Part shown: piece after piece, positions 32,441-46,612 of the stretch | Position numbering within the stretch: the first letter of the stretch is position 1 | Layout of the letters: each line of letters begins with the position of its first letter | Assembly: GCA_003013855.2 (NCBI GenBank) | Contig: ML058466.1 | Location: 186,001 to 250,000, forward strand | Length of the DNA stretch: 64,000 nucleotides | DNA from: Liriodendron chinense | Lineage: Eukaryota; Streptophyta; Magnoliopsida; Magnoliales; Magnoliaceae | Direction: 5' to 3' | Made by a program: the position numbers and the translations under genes | Notes under the pieces: generated by a model | Database searches by the model: none | Told to the model about the DNA's origin: nothing | The model's input: the letters and a program-made list of their open reading frames with translations, nothing else

Positions 32441-35400
32441 AACCTATCTGAATAATAAATTACCCAGAATAATAGACAGCAAAAAAACAGTAAATATATA
32501 CCTAGGAAACCTTGATTGAATTCTGAGTAGCCCCTGGATATATCAAAATAGCATAAAACTGAAATGTTAGTCTGCATAAGCGAATGAATACCGATACACC
32601 CAGTACAATAAAAATAGCAATTTGGGTCTACAAGATTGTTTTGATAAAAACAAAACAGTAAAAAAATGACCTTAAAAGATTGAATTAAATACTTACATCG
32701 ACACATATTTTTTCTCTGCAAGAATAGTATTATTCAAGAGAGCCTTTTTTAGATAAACTTAAATATAGATAATTAAATTATCCAATGCAGGATAAACACA
32801 CCAGGTTGAACTTCTTTTCTGCCACCGCATTATATCCCCTCCAGGCCACCTACATATATTAACCAATGCAGAACCCAATTGATGATATGGACAAAAACCT
32901 GTATGAACTTAAAGCTAAAGATACAACAATTATCCTCCCACCGTAGATAATATAATCAGTTAGATACAAGAACCTCTGTATTAATGAAGACATCTACCAG
33001 AGCATTTATCAACCAATATGCACTATGCAACTTGGATATAATATTACATTTGAGTCGAATCATTAAAAACTCATTTTTATTGTTTTCTGAATTTTTCTTT
33101 TATTAAGGGTGTGTTTGGTTGCACCAAATTAGACTGATTCATCATGAAAATTAGAAGAGGGGATTTCTATCTTCTACAATGAAAAAAAAAGACATCCACT
33201 GCACCTAAACCTCACTTGATTAGAAATTTGTTCATAATCTATCTAAAAAATTCATAATCCTACCAAGCCCATGAAACAAGAAATTTTACAATTTCATCTT
33301 TGATATCACCATAAAAAATTTCTCCCCTTTAATCAATCGTGGTTTGTGGATCTGACATTTTAATTGAGTGAAGATCCAGTGAGTATTAGATTCAATTGCA
33401 AAGACGAATGCATGCCGTCCTGGCCTCTTGATTCAGACATTCTGCTAATTTTTCTACTTAAACCTATATCACATATTTCAAAATAAAATATTATACTTTT
33501 AGTAGTCTGACAACCTGCCGTAAGCATACCCTAATTCCAATATATGTCCCTAACTATAAATTTGTTTCGAGGTTTATAGAGAGAGAGAGAGAGAGATCAA
33601 ACCCATTCACATATTCATTGTATTCGTCCTAATTTCATATTCTTGAACTTCTCTCTCTTTCACGTATAGGATGATTTAGGATGTGTGGGAGATGCCTTTA
33701 CATAGAAAAAATCAAGCAATTTATGCAGCTCCAAAAAGTTCTACAAACTTTCGCAAATCGCATAATCACCACCTGTTTATAGGATTCTTCCATAGTATCA
33801 AGTGGTCCTCGATAGGATCAAAACCATCGATCGAAGATGGTGTCAAAAATATCAGTAAGTTTTATATTTAATTTTGATTCCTTCTATAGTATCGACTCAT
33901 ATCGAAGCTTGTCGATAGTATTGAAGGTGTGCCCGATTGCATCGAAGATGAGCAAAAACTGTACAGTAACAAATTTGCAATTTTCATGATTTCCTCGATG
34001 GAATCAAGGGCTGCTCAATCCTATCGAAGATGGCTGATTTCTGCACTTTTGAATTTGGTCTTCAAAGCTTCAATTCTCTCCATTCTTCCATACTTTGATA
34101 TTCTTCTTTTAATCATTCTAAACCTCATAAATTGCTTTAGAATGTCTCGATCTTCCAAATATGACCTACACATAGAAAACACATATAATTAGTCCAAATT
34201 AATATACTTATGCATAGGTAAATGCGATGAAATGGGGATAAATATGTAATATTTAGAACTCAACACACACCCCAACCAGCATTTTGCTAGTCCTCGAGCA
34301 AAAAATGCAAAATCAAATCTAAAATCTTATTAAAAGATAGTTTTCTATGCATTCACAAGTTCCTCCAAATAATAGAGTTCAAAGGCACAAGATAATAATA
34401 ATCACTTAGATTCGAGAATAACTAATAGACTAACAAATCGAGTTCCAATCCATCAATCAATGAGTAAAATGAGTTTTAAACAATGAGTTTCTAGAGTACT
34501 TAGTGATATCCAATTTAACACTTATAAAGATTCGATTTCTACTATAATATTAACAATGACAATCACTCAAAAGCGATCAGCTCATCCAAGTCACTAATTT
34601 CGAACCTTACTATAGTTCCATAATAATTCCAACTTTTCGATTCTTTCATCAATGATTATGTATTCTCTTTTTTAGTCTTTTTAATTTTCTTCTTTTTACA
34701 TATATTTTTTTCAGTTCTTTCATAGGTAACACTTTTCGATGTTCTTATTTTTAGCTGGTTACTCTTGTTATAACTACAAAATGTGATGAGGTATTTTCTG
34801 GTGTATTGTTGCTCTGGGTTCTGGTAATGGAACATCCATAGACATCCATAAGTAATCACAAAAGTACACACAAGAGAAGATATCGCAAGGTGAATTTTAT
34901 TTTAAAGATTACAAGATCTTGTACAATCCAAGTTGTGGTCTGACACAAGTCCTTAATTACATCAATTGTTGATAACCCTTGATTAAAAGGCAAAAGACTA
35001 AGTCATCAGGGACTATGGTCTTTAATTTGTGGTTGTAGAGATTAATTTTAATTTTGGTATAGACTGAGTCATCTTTTGACAGGTCAAATGCCTATGTCCC
35101 ATGTTCTTTCGGATATCCGAGTTGAGAGACAATTATGGTTTTAATTGAGTGGTGCGACATGGAGTTAGTGATCATCATTGTGGACGAGTGATCATGGGAA
35201 GATCGACTATGAATGTGTACCTATTCAGCTCATCCAGCAGATGCTGCTTTGGATGGGTAGTACATCGACTAGTTTGGGATAATGATCCATAACAAGTGTT
35301 TTGTGATAGTTTGAACTCATCAATTATGATTTCTAGTGGTAACCATAGCCCCATTTTAATTAGTCAAAGCCTCAATCTGGATTAAAGTTCAATTGTACAA

Positions 35401-36067
35401 TATACAATTAATATAGGGCTATCATAACTGCTTGTTGAATCATACTAAAGTCTGATGACTCATCTTTGGAGGCATTTCGTGCTTCATATCTTCATCAATG
35501 GTTGATTAATCTACTGATAACTATTCACATGTACGTATGCGTGCATGAAAACGCGGGAATTAGGTCAAATATTATGAAGAGGTGGTATTGTCAGCATGCA
35601 GCCCAAATTGGACCCAACGCATGCTCTTTTGTGCCTGACGCATGCCAGACTGTGTCTGGGAAGTCTAGAAGGCATGCGTTAGCTACAATTTGGTGTTTAA
35701 GATGTTTGGAAGGCATGCGTTGGCTGCAATTTGGCATGCGACAGGTGTTACTTAATCCTCTTTTGGATGTTTGCCATGTACCTGATGCCTAAGTGCATGC
35801 ACTGGCAATCACTTGGATAATTTTATGATGTTTCAGCTTGCACCAGCTTCCAATTTACATGCGATAGAGTCCATCGGACTTAGGTCAAAGGTCCTTGTAC
35901 TTAGTTTTTATCACATGCGAGGTCACATTCGTTGATCCCTTTTTACATTCGCCGCAGAAAATAGATTTTACACCTTGTACGTTGGAATGACGTAGCTCTG
36001 GTGAAGGGTTTTGGGTTTCTAGCGAGGGTTCCTAAGGGTTTCCGGTAAGGGTTGGCGAATGCTCAGG
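32441..36067. other. AT-rich region, no gene; decayed LTR-like pieces
   Basis: Contains an AG microsatellite (33577-33596), a zone with repeated ATCGAAGATGG-type words (33790-34030), and from about 35000 a segment with GCATGCG words that seems continuous with 51244-51898 across the big nested insertion. No ORF with a recognisable domain. Confidence 0.4.
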
Positions 36068-39000
36068 AATACTGTAATGTCCCGGATTTTCGCAAACTTG
36101 AAAATTAGATGTTTTGAAATAGAGGTAAGGTGAATCATGGTTTCGAGTGTTCTAGTCTAATGAGTTAGTGAACCAAAGAGTTTTTCGATCGATCTGTCTA
36201 GCTTGTGTACAAGACTATACATCACCCGTAAATCCAAAATGTCTTTTTACCAGACGTTGGTGTTTTAACATAGTTTTGATTTATAAAAAATTATGAATGA
36301 TTAAGATTTGCAAAATACCTTAAAATTAAAAGGTGTCACTTTTCAAAAAATGCAAAAAAGCTGCGGTTTGTACTAGGAATGGAAAATCAAAATATTTGTT
36401 ATTAAGAATTTGATTTAAGTATTTTGTTTGAATCCAAATGGGGTGTACTTCCCTATTGACATGAAATAACTTAAAGTAAATAGAAAAGTAAAGATAAATA
36501 TGACATTTATTTAAATGTTAGGGTATGTAAATAAGAAGACATTGTCTAGGGAGGTAAGTGGAACTGTGGACTTTCATAAAAATGGGCTAACAGAAAAATT
36601 ATTGAACAGACAGCTTCGGTGCACCAAAGGATACCTTCGAGCTAAGCCAACTAAGTGAAAGCATACCAAAGGAAAGTTGGGAATAGGGCCTTCGGAGCAC
36701 CGAAGATCACCTTTGGTGTGCCGAATGGTCATCTAAAGGCCTTCGACTTGAGCCAAAGATCTTCGGCGCGCCAAGCAAATTTGTCAGCTTTAATATACTG
36801 ACTTCAAAAATTCATATCTCCTTCGTTATAACCCCGATTGAGATGATTCAAAAATCAAATTGAAACTTGAAGAGTCTAGTTTCATATAAACACATATAAA
36901 AATGAAATAAATATTATAATGAGGTTTATTTTAGGAAGATTTGAAAACTGTCCGAAAAGCCATTTGTTTCAGCCAGCATTATGGAATTTTAATAATTTTT
37001 ATAAAATTTGAAATGAGTTAAAATTTTGTAGGATGAAAGTAAGCTTAGAAATAAGTTGATATAAAAATTATAAAAATAATTAAGTAGATAAAAATTCTAA
37101 AAACATTGTACAAAGCTAGCCTGTTTAAATTAAAATTTTCTACAACAGCAAGTTGTCATTGGATTGAGTGTTTCTTTTTCATTTTTCAGTTTTAGTATTC
37201 AATTTATTCTTATGAATTACTCCTAATCATGTCAGGAATCATCCTAGTTAATTAATTTAGATTTTTTTAGATTTTATTTATTTAATTATACATTGTACTA
37301 TTCAACATATTTTATAGTTTAGTCGGATTAAAACTCTTGATTAAAGTGATTAGGAGAGAATCATCATTTTTGCTAATGCTAATAGGACACACATTGAACT
37401 TAGATAATCTATACCCTAATCATCATGCCAAAAAAATCTCGCTGTCTATTTTATTCCAGAAATGTCTGGACTATCCAAACAAGCTCTAGACTGCTCGTTA
37501 ATGGGCCAATAAACCCGAAGCTAAGGAAAATCATCTATCTTACTGGGCCAGACGTCCATCGCAAGGCGTTGAGCAAATAATGTGTGTCGAATCATTCAAC
37601 TTGGGCTCGTGAGGGTGGCACATGTCATGTGTGACCCTGCCTTGCATTTCTCAAAACTTAAGTGAATCATACCCTTTCGAACTTACGTGAAGTTATGGCT
37701 TTTGAGCTTTTAGATTTTAATAAAATTTAGGATCCTAGTCTCAAACATTTCCTCGTAAGTTTCCTAAAGCTGCGCCTCGACCAATGATGGTGACCGTTAA
37801 ATGAAGACTTCATCATAACTGTCGATCACTGCGTACGAAATGCGGATAATTATATCATTAGGAAGATCAACACTAGGGTTACCCATTCCATGGCCTAGAT
37901 TGGCCCATACACCTCCTGGCGGGCCCCAATAGTGGGAAACGATCTCCCATAGGGCTAGTATACTAAATACCTAACCATTAGGGCCATTTGCACCATTTAT
38001 GGTGCTATAAAAGGGGCCCTAATAGGAAGACCCTCTCCAAATCCGAATGTACTCTAGCTTGGGAGTTAGAGAGAAAGAAAGAGAAAGAAGAAGTGAGAGA
38101 AAGAGTGAGAGTGTGAGATTGGGACCTTAGGTTACTTGATCCCTAGTCTTGAAAAGTTGTGATCATTACAACGAGCCTTGGTATTTCCGTTTTCTTTGTC
38201 GCTAGGTTTGAGCTGTGCGTTTCAATCTATGCTGACTTTTCAACCAGATTCATCTTCGTTCTCAAGGTAAGAAGTCTCTAACCTTTTTGGAAGATTTTTC
38301 CCAAATTCCTTGTGTCTTGAACTTGTTAGGGTTAGAAAATCATTTGCACTCCTCTATTTTCGTAAACTCTAATGTTAAGGTTTGTGGATGTTAGGGTTTC
38401 GGATCTCAATTGTCAATTTGAGTGGTCCATGCTCTTACGGGAGTCGTATTCAAGCTCGGCTCCTATGTAGATTCTGTTGTACATTGATCTCGGGCCCCGA
38501 TTTGTCGAATCGATTTGGGGTTTTTCTAAATATGAGGTATCTAAACCCTAAATCCTAATTAGAAGTTTGATTAGAAAAAGATTCTAAGTGATCAACACTA
38601 GATTTGTATTTAATCATAGGTATTTAAGATTTTTTCTAAATTTCCAGCACTAGAGCCGCATCAAAATCGAGGAATTTCGACTTTAGGGTAAAGATCTATC
38701 CTCAGGCTTTTCTTAAAAAAATTAATTAATAATTAATTTAATTTTTCTGAATTCGCCTATGCTGAAAATGTTAAAATCACTTTAATATTATAATTTATTT
38801 GTTAATTATTGATGAGCATGTTCGATAAAATGTCTCTATTGCTGTTTGGTCGTAACATGCTCGATGAAATGCCTGAATGGTATGAATTTACATGTTTGAA
38901 TGTGTTTATGCTTGTGGATGTATATGACACCCTATGTCATCCTGATCCTTTGGATCGGTTGGGCCAGGTGCTTTAATATATTGTGTGGTAACGTTTCATC

Positions 39001-40099
39001 CACTTGTGCGGTTGATGTGCCTTGATGTGGTATTAAATTGCTTAGTGTTGCTTTGGATTAAGCTCTGACAAACGTTTAATTAGTATATTATCTACCATTT
39101 TGTTAGCCGACACGAGATTATTTGTTCAACTCAGATGGGACACGGTCGACCGATAGTGGCCACTGTCAGTTTGTCATTATATACTAGGGTCCACCAAATA
39201 AGTTCCACTCAGAGTTAATCATTCTTGTATTTAACTGATTGAATCACACTTTATGAAATTTGGAATATTATCATTCCCATTGTAAATAGTCCACTTAAAG
39301 CTGTATTGTGACACGATCCACTAAGTCTCATAAGCCAGGCATGGTGGTATGGGACATTGTGTTTGAGTTGTCGACCTACGCTCAGGTGAAGAGTCTCCCC
39401 GTAGTGACCAATGAGCATTAATAGGGGTGATAGAGTGCTGTTCAAATGCCCCCCATGATTTTTACTTGGCCAATGGTTGTGTGCCTGAGTACCGTTCGAA
39501 TAACACGGGCGTGTATTGGTTTAGTTTTGAGTGATAAGCCTGCACATCTGAATTGATTAATTATATTTTATATTTGGGTGACGAGCTCTTTCATTTGATT
39601 TGGGTATGGTTGACGAGTCATGGCCAAACCATGCTTTCATGGGAGAATAACTCAACTTTGAATCGAGGGGTTACTGGCGATGATTGGCAACGCATTGCAG
39701 GGAGTCAGATGGTCCTAGTTAAACTTGTGATATAATGGTGGTATTCTAACTTCGCTAATTTTATTGTATGAAAAAAATGATTAATAAATGTTGAATTAAT
39801 CATGCATACACGACATTGGCATTCTAAGTAATTGTCTGACTTCTAGAAAGACCAGTATACTGAAGAGCGACCTTGCATTTGTGGGTGGCTGATCGACTGC
39901 TAAAAAGATCAACTCACCATTTACTGTGATTTGTCCGGGGATATGCATGCACTTGTAGGGTGGCTGGTCGACTGTTAGAAAACCAACACATCATTTTCTT
40001 TTATTTGTATCTCATGCATTCCCTGCATTAATCAACTAATTTAGAAAATTGATTGTTTTGTTATGCTATCATTGCCTACGCATGTTTGGGTGGATAATA

Positions 40100-40564
40100 T
40101 GTTGAAATAATGGACGCAGCGGATTTCCCCGGATCAATACTAGCATCAATTAGAGGCATTGATGAACTTAGAGGCGTACCTTGTTCGACCATAGTCCTGG
40201 CTGTAGAAAACTTTGATGAAGGTGGCTGCACGTCGGTCTTCCGCCTCTACCACACCCATGACCCGTTGCACTCTCTAATGGGAAGAAATGTACATGTGAT
40301 GATAATAGTGAATTGGGGACCAGTAGCACTATAAATAGATAGGGTTTGTGAGAAGAATCCAACCCATCATAGGATTATTCCACTCCCACATCTCCTCAAT
40401 CCCTCCCGGGAGAAGAGTCACGTCCTAATACAACTACCACTTCATGCGCAATTCTTGTGTGCACCCATCAATGTGGGTCCCACCCAGAGGGTCATGCGAC
40501 CAGTCCAATCCAATCATTGCATTGTCAGGTGGATATAGGCCATGCATGGCCCACAATTCCAACA
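40100..40564 (-). repeat. Copia 3' LTR (left end)
   Basis: 465 bp, TG...CA, same length as and closely similar to 50198-50662. TATAAATAG at about 40332 on the plus strand also occurs in the partner LTR. Confidence 0.86.
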
Positions 40565-40580
40565 TTCTCCCACTTGGGAT
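40565..40580 (-). other. Copia polypurine tract
   Basis: Minus-strand AAGTGGGAGAA immediately before the LTR start TGTTGGAATTG, the usual form in plant copia elements. Confidence 0.65.
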
Positions 40581-42040
40581 ATTTATGGCATTCCTCAGTA
40601 TGCAATTTATAATCTAGTACTCTCACTTCCTAGATATTTAATGGATCTTATAAAGTACCCTGAATTATCTGGTTCATTGGAACTATTGACATTGAACCAC
40701 GACAGTCATTACCTCATTAGTCGAGGCGGGACCAGGCGTAATCACAAATGCAAAAACTCCCAACGACATGGATACTGGAAAAGTGCGGAACATTAAAATC
40801 CCATGCTAGGTACAACCTGCATGCAGACTTCCAAGCGGTCCAATCATCTCTACCAAGAGATGATTCCGCCTCAATTATATATGTTCTTATCTCTTATGCA
40901 TGCACTGTGAGAACAAGGATCAAAACTGAAATCGTCGATAACTTCGATTGCGTACGCTAGCTCAATGTCTGTACTCCCACTGATCCTGAACACCCTACAG
41001 TGTAATTATCAGCTGGAATTTACAAAACACTCGACGATTATATATCCTCTTCATTTCAAGGATTGCAATACCACAACTCCAACACCTGGCTTCGTGATAG
41101 ACGTTAAAATTCTATTCCAATACATGATGTCATAAGTGCTCAAATCGAATCTTACGAGTAACCACACCCATGTTTTGAAACAAAATCTAAACTTGGACCT
41201 CCCGCTGATGATACACTCAGTGTAAACCAAACTTTATTTATCTTATCAGTGTCACCCGACTGGTGTCACTGAATCTGAGTTGAGTATCTATATCACCTTT
41301 CTTTATGGATCCAATATATCCACAATTTTTCTTATTATGATTACCAAAATATTTGTAAGGTCAAGCACAGGCCCTTAAACTGTCACAACATAGAGACTGA
41401 CTCCTACTGTTCCCTCATCAATCAAAAGATTTAAAAGGTAACATGGTTATGAGAAAGTCTCATGTCGCGTATATCAGGATTCTTAGGAATTCGAGACAGA
41501 TGTCCCCATCAATTCCAGGTCAAGCTTTTCTCATAGGTTCTTAGCTCAATGTCTTAAATGTCATTATAGTGCATCCACCTCAAAATGATAACACTTCATG
41601 TCTAGACTGGATACCTTTGTGCACATTATTTTTAGGGATCGAACCTATTTGTGACTATTAATGTTATTCTTATCTGTAAGCGAGGTTGCCTTCATTCACA
41701 TTCACATATCACGCACTACTAGAGTATCGAGGCTTTAAACCAACATTCGAATTTTAAAATAAAACCAAATGAACTATTTTATTTTAAATCAGCGTAAAAT
41801 AAATGCAAAGGTTCCAAATTCAAATGCAAACTAATTTAATGTATTTAAAGAAATACAAAATCTTAAGCCTCGATTCTCTTACTAAAAGCCACCCACTAGA
41901 TACGCAGTACTCCGCATCACTGGGTCTCGGGCTCTTCAGATGCATCTGCACAAGATACAAAGTATGAGTGTACGACCCAAAATTGATGCATATCATGACA
42001 GATGCGTGTCAATTAAAACCTCATGAATTGTCAGACAAGA
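40581..42040 (-). other. Copia internal 3' region lacking pol
   Basis: No protease, integrase, RT or RNase H motif in any minus frame that I could read; only short ORFs. This is the basis for calling the element gag-only. Confidence 0.5.
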
Positions 42041-42863
42041 GTCTTTACCTTTAGTTTTGTTTTTATTCTTCTTGAGCCAAGCTTTATACCCATGACTCTG
42101 TTTCTTTAAGTGACCTTCCTGATTGCAAAAGTAACAGAGACCAACCACTTATTTTTTGTCATTCGACTCTGCATCATTGCTCGTAACCTTTCCTTTACCC
42201 TTATTCTTAAAACCTCTCTTCCTTTTCTTTTGGTTATCCCCATGAGAAGAGTACGCGAGATGAACAATTTCTGGTCGTTCTCGCCTAGGTCTCTTTTCCT
42301 CTTGCACACGGTGGGATATTAACTAAGTCAAGGTCCATTTTTCTTTCTGAGTATTATGGTTGACCTTGAAAGTGCTGAAACTGGAAGGAAGAGAAATTAA
42401 CACTAAATAGACTACTAAGTCTTCTGGAAGTTTAACTGGAGGGCCTTTAACTTAGCTGCGAGGTCGACCATCTTAATGATGTGCTCCCTAATTCCATCGC
42501 CGTTATACTTTAGAGACACAAGTTCAGAAAGAACCGTTACAGTCTCTGCCTTATCTGATTTGGTGAACCTTTTTTCCATTTTCTTTGATAAATTCTCTCA
42601 CATTATCTTTCTCAAGTATACCCCCACGAAAGGACTTGGGAATGGAGTACTTAATTAGCTTTATACTTAACTGATTCACTCGTTCCTACCTGCTATATTT
42701 GGCAATAGCAGTGGCGGAACTAGATTCAGTTGGCTTTGGAGGATGATCTTCATTAAGGGCTAGGTCTAATTCCATACATCCAAGAATTATTTCAAGTGAT
42801 TCTTTCCATTCCGAGAAGTTACTGTCATTAAGGGTAGGGAGGCCTTTAATTTGTGAGAGAACG
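42040..42863 (-). pseudogene. Copia gag, main part
   Basis: Minus-strand Gag: LNDSNFSEWKESLEIILGCM (about 42750-42830), ELDLALNEDHPPKP, then downstream a basic region and a CCHC-like knuckle CYFCNQEGHLKKQS (about 42096-42134), where the last Cys is Ser. Frame changes and stops occur between. It is cut at 42863 by the Tat element; its first codons are at 47745-47727. Gag would form the virus-like particle and package RNA. Confidence 0.7.
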
Positions 42864-43406
42864 TGTTATAGCATAAAAGTGGTGGTTGAAGATATCGAAG
42901 ACTCAAGACTCGCGAGCGCCTTTTTGGTTTATGGTGTTCAACCCACGAGCCCTTATGGTTGACGCTCGCATATTGTAAGAGTACGGTATACATTCCCGAA
43001 TATGCGAGCTGGCTTGGTCGCTGGTCATCGAATGAGGGTATTTTCATAATTCGTCTGTCTTTACTCCTTGGTTATAAAACAAAGGTCTTGCATGCGAGCA
43101 GCTCGGCTCGTGGTCGTTGAAAGGAATCGTATATTTACATGCGAGCAGCCCACTATATCTACATGCGAGCAGCCCACTTCAGGGATGTTAAATGAGGTTA
43201 TCTTCGAGGCGAATAACCGTTGCCTTTCAGCATCAATCTGTACAGATCAATTTTGGTTTGTCCTTATCCATAACTCTGAGCATCTCCATTAAGAGACGTA
43301 ATCAGTTAGACGTCCAAGGTTGTTAAGTCATCCCTTTATCTAAGGATTAACAAGATAAGCACCTTATCCCCTAAAATCAGCAGTGATCTTAATGGCTTGC
43401 GTAACA
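42864..43406 (+). repeat. Tat 5' LTR
   Basis: Starts TGTTATAGCATAAAAG exactly where copia gag stops and ends GGCTTGCGTAACA before the primer site; 543 bp. Contains GCATGCGAGCAGC-like and ACATGCGAGCAGCCCACT repeats at 43088-43180. Confidence 0.7.
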
Positions 43407-43425
43407 GATTGGCGTCGTTTGTGGG
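43407..43425 (+). other. Tat primer binding site
   Basis: GATTGGCGTCGTTTGTGGG follows the LTR directly; two transitions from the form at 7909-7927. Confidence 0.7.
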
Positions 43426-43476
43426 AACGGGGTTGTCAGAATTAGCCATTCTCATCGTTGATCGTTATCTCCCACT

Positions 43477-44936
43477 ATGCCTCCCAAAAAGACGGTTCAT
43501 CCTTTCACTTCAAGACAGACATTACCTCCGCCTGACATCACTGAACCAGTGTATAATCTCCCTCAGACTGCTTCGACGGGCATGCCCCCGGGAGAGTCCA
43601 ATTTGCCGTCACAAAATCCATTTTACGATGTATCCGGCGGTCAAGACGACATTATGCGTTTCGTCGGAAACACACTTCTTACTCTCAAAGCTGGGCTTCA
43701 AACCTTATCTAATCGGTTTGATTAACACTTTTCGGAACTACAACAACAACCTTCAGAGGGGCCGCCGGTGCGACCTGTACCAGTAGCTTCTAGACATTCT
43801 ACAGGCGAGCCACGAACCCAACCAAATCCTCCTTCAAATCGAATGCCACTCGACAATCAAGTCTCGGTACCTCCTCCACAATTTATACACTCCAGTACCT
43901 CCCAGCAACAACAATCTCAGGGGTCTACTGTCGAAACTTCAAGCTACACCTTACCATGGGAAGGAGATCTCAAGAGAATCGAGGATCGCTTCGACGATAT
44001 GGAGCAACGATATCGGTCTAACCTCCCACCTATTACTCTTGCATCAATCCATCGATTTGAATCTCCCTTCACCCGCGAGGTTATAGAGGCTCCCTTGCCT
44101 AAGAAATACCGAATGCCTATCATCGTCCCATATACGGGCACCGGCGATCCTCTCGAACATCTGGAGACGTATAAGTCTCTTATGGAGCTAGAAGGATATA
44201 GTTCAGAAATTATGTGTAGGGCTTTTTCCTTAACTCTAAATGATGCAGCGTGTACATGGTTTTGAGGCCTAAAACCTCGATCTATTGGATCCTTCTCCCA
44301 ATTGTCGGAGGTCTTCCTTTCTCAGTTCATGGGAAGAATCCGCACCAAAAAATCAGCATCTCATTTAATGGATCTGAAGCAACAACATGGAGAGATAATT
44401 AAGGAGTTCACGGTTCGGTTCACTGAAGAAGCCGTCTAAATTGAAGGTTATACTGAAAACAAAGGCCTAGCCGGAATTACAAGCGAAAAATTCATGTTCG
44501 CCCTAGACAAAAACCCTCCTAGAACTATGACTGGAATTCCAAGCCAAAGCTAAAAAATACATCAATGCGGAAGGAGTCTCTTTGGCACGTCATGGTATAC
44601 AGGGCAAGAAGCGTAAGTCTAAGGAGATCTCTCCTCCTGATAAGAAATACCGGCGGGATCGACGAGACCGTTCCCCAAAGAAGCCTACTCTGGTAAATAT
44701 CATAATTATACACCTCCTAACCAATCTCCTAAGAAAGTATTAATGGAGATCAAGCACAAACCGTACGTGAAGTAGCCTTCAAGGATCAAGTCCGATCCTG
44801 AAAAAAGAGACAAGAGGAAGTTCTGTTATTTCCATAAAGATCATGGGCATAACACCCAAGATTGTATATCATTAAAAGATCATATTGAAGCCCTGATTCG
44901 AAAGGGTCATCTCCGAGATTATGTGGCGCGACAGGG
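43477..44936 (+). pseudogene. Tat gag
   Basis: ATG at 43477 (MPPKKTVHPFTSRQ). One frame runs through stops at 43723, 44263 and 44437, then shifts near 44530. Landmarks: PFTREVIEAPLPKKYRMP, PYTGTGDPLEHLETYKSLM, CRAFSLTLNDAACTWF (about 44080-44265), then SHLMDLKQQHGEIIKEF. The C-terminal knuckle FCYFHKDHGHNTQDC is at about 44818-44862, followed by DHIEALIRKGHLRDYV. These are standard Tat/Athila-type Gag blocks. Structural capsid protein; broken here. Confidence 0.78.
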
Positions 44937-45096
44937 TCGGTCACCTAAATGAACGGAAGCCCCATTACAAAGGAAAAAGTCACCTCAACATCACCCTTCG
45001 CAAGAAGATGCTGAACCCACTGGTGAGATCCGAGCCATTGCTGGAGGTTCAGCTTGTGGAGGAGATTCTCAAGCGTCAAGAAAAGCATATGCTCAC

Positions 45097-45600
45097 ATGG
45101 CGTCTCAGAAGCCCCAACATATTTATTGGCTGGAAAAATCGTCCGACATATCAAATCCTAGCCATCATCCGATCTCTTTTTCTCTTGAAGATGCAGAAGA
45201 GATTCATTTCCCTCTCAAGGACTTCATCGTGGTCGCGTTAAAGGTATCAAATTATTTAACTCATCGTATTATGTTGGATACAGGTAGCTCCGTTGATGTT
45301 CTTTACCTGGAAGCTTTCAATAAAATGGACACTCGCCAGAAGTCTACTCAAACCAGTCTCTACTCCCCTCGTCAGCTTCGGGGGCGAAGTTGTAACACTG
45401 GAAGGAAGCATCGACTTTCTAGTCACCTTCGGAGAAAGTTCAGCCAAAACCACAGTCTTCATTAATTTCCTCGTGATGGATCGAAGATCAGCATATAACA
45501 CTATTTTGGGTCGACCTTCGCTCAACAAGATAGGAGTAGCTTTACACCCCTTGTACCTATGCATCAAATTCCCTACTCCGAACGGAGTCGGGGTTGTATG
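45097..45600 (+). pseudogene. Tat protease region
   Basis: HRIMLDTGSSVDVLY at about 45260-45310 carries the DTGS active-site triad of an aspartic protease; after a frame change, VMDRRSAYNTILGRPSLNKI (about 45475-45535) is the conserved downstream block. Would cleave the Gag-Pol polyprotein. Confidence 0.75.
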
Positions 45601-45829
45601 AGGAAATCAAAAGGAAGCTCGAGCATGTTACAAAATCGCCATACAAGATCGAAAGAAAGCCCAAGTAGCTCCTATTATGATAATTACAGGAGACCCATCG
45701 GATCTGCCGATAGCTACAACGTTAGACCTAAGAGAGAGCGCTCTTTAATCAGGTACCCCAGGGGAAGAGACAGTCGCAATCTACTTATCTAAAGAAAATT
45801 CGTCCAAGAAGGTTTACATTGGATCTTCT

Positions 45830-46612
45830 TTGAGCGATGTCTTTCGTGAAAATCTAACTCATTTTCTCACCGAATATCAAGATTTATTTGCTTGGTCTTA
45901 TAGTGACATGCCAGGTATCGAACCCAACGTCATAGTTCATCGCCTGAAAGTTGATCCGAAGCACAAACCTGTTCATCAGCATCGACGATTGTTCACCACA
46001 AAAAGGCAAATGGTGATGAAAACTGAGGTCGAAAAGTTATTGACCGTCAATTTCATTGAGGAAGTTGACTACCCAGAATGGGTTGCGAATGTGGTTCTTG
46101 TTTGAAAAACTAATGGTAGGTGGAGAATGTGTGTGGACTACTCTGATCTGAACAAAGTATGCCCAAAGGATAGTTTCCCAACTCCCCGCATCGACCAATT
46201 GGTTGATTCAATAGCGGGGCATGCCTTGCTCAGTTTTATGGACGCCTACTCTGGTTATAACCAAATCATGATGCACCCGCCCGATAGTCAACATACTGCC
46301 TTTATCACTGACCACGGCCTGTATTGTTACAAGGTAATGCTTTTTGGTCTCAAGAATGCAGGAGCCACCTATCAACGTTTGGTCAATAAAATGTTCGCTA
46401 CGCAAATCGGTAAGAACATGAAAGTTTATGTCGACGACATGCTCGTGAAAAGTGTCGCAGCCAACGACCATCTCGTAGATCTCCGAGAAACCTTCGACCT
46501 AATGAGGAAGTATCGAATGAAGTTAAATCAAGAAAAATGTGCTTTCGGGGTTTCCGCCAAAAAATTTCTTAGGTTTATGGTTGGCCAGTGAGGAATCGAG
46601 GCGAATCCCGAG
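45830..46612 (+). pseudogene. Tat reverse transcriptase
   Basis: One frame with stops near 46103 and 46589. Blocks: HRLKVDPKHKPVHQHRR, CVDYSDLNKVCPKDSFPTPR, FMDAYSGYNQIMM, LFGLKNAGATYQRLVNKMF and the catalytic VYVDDMLVKS (about 46425-46455), where the YVDD pair is intact. Copies element RNA into cDNA. Confidence 0.85.
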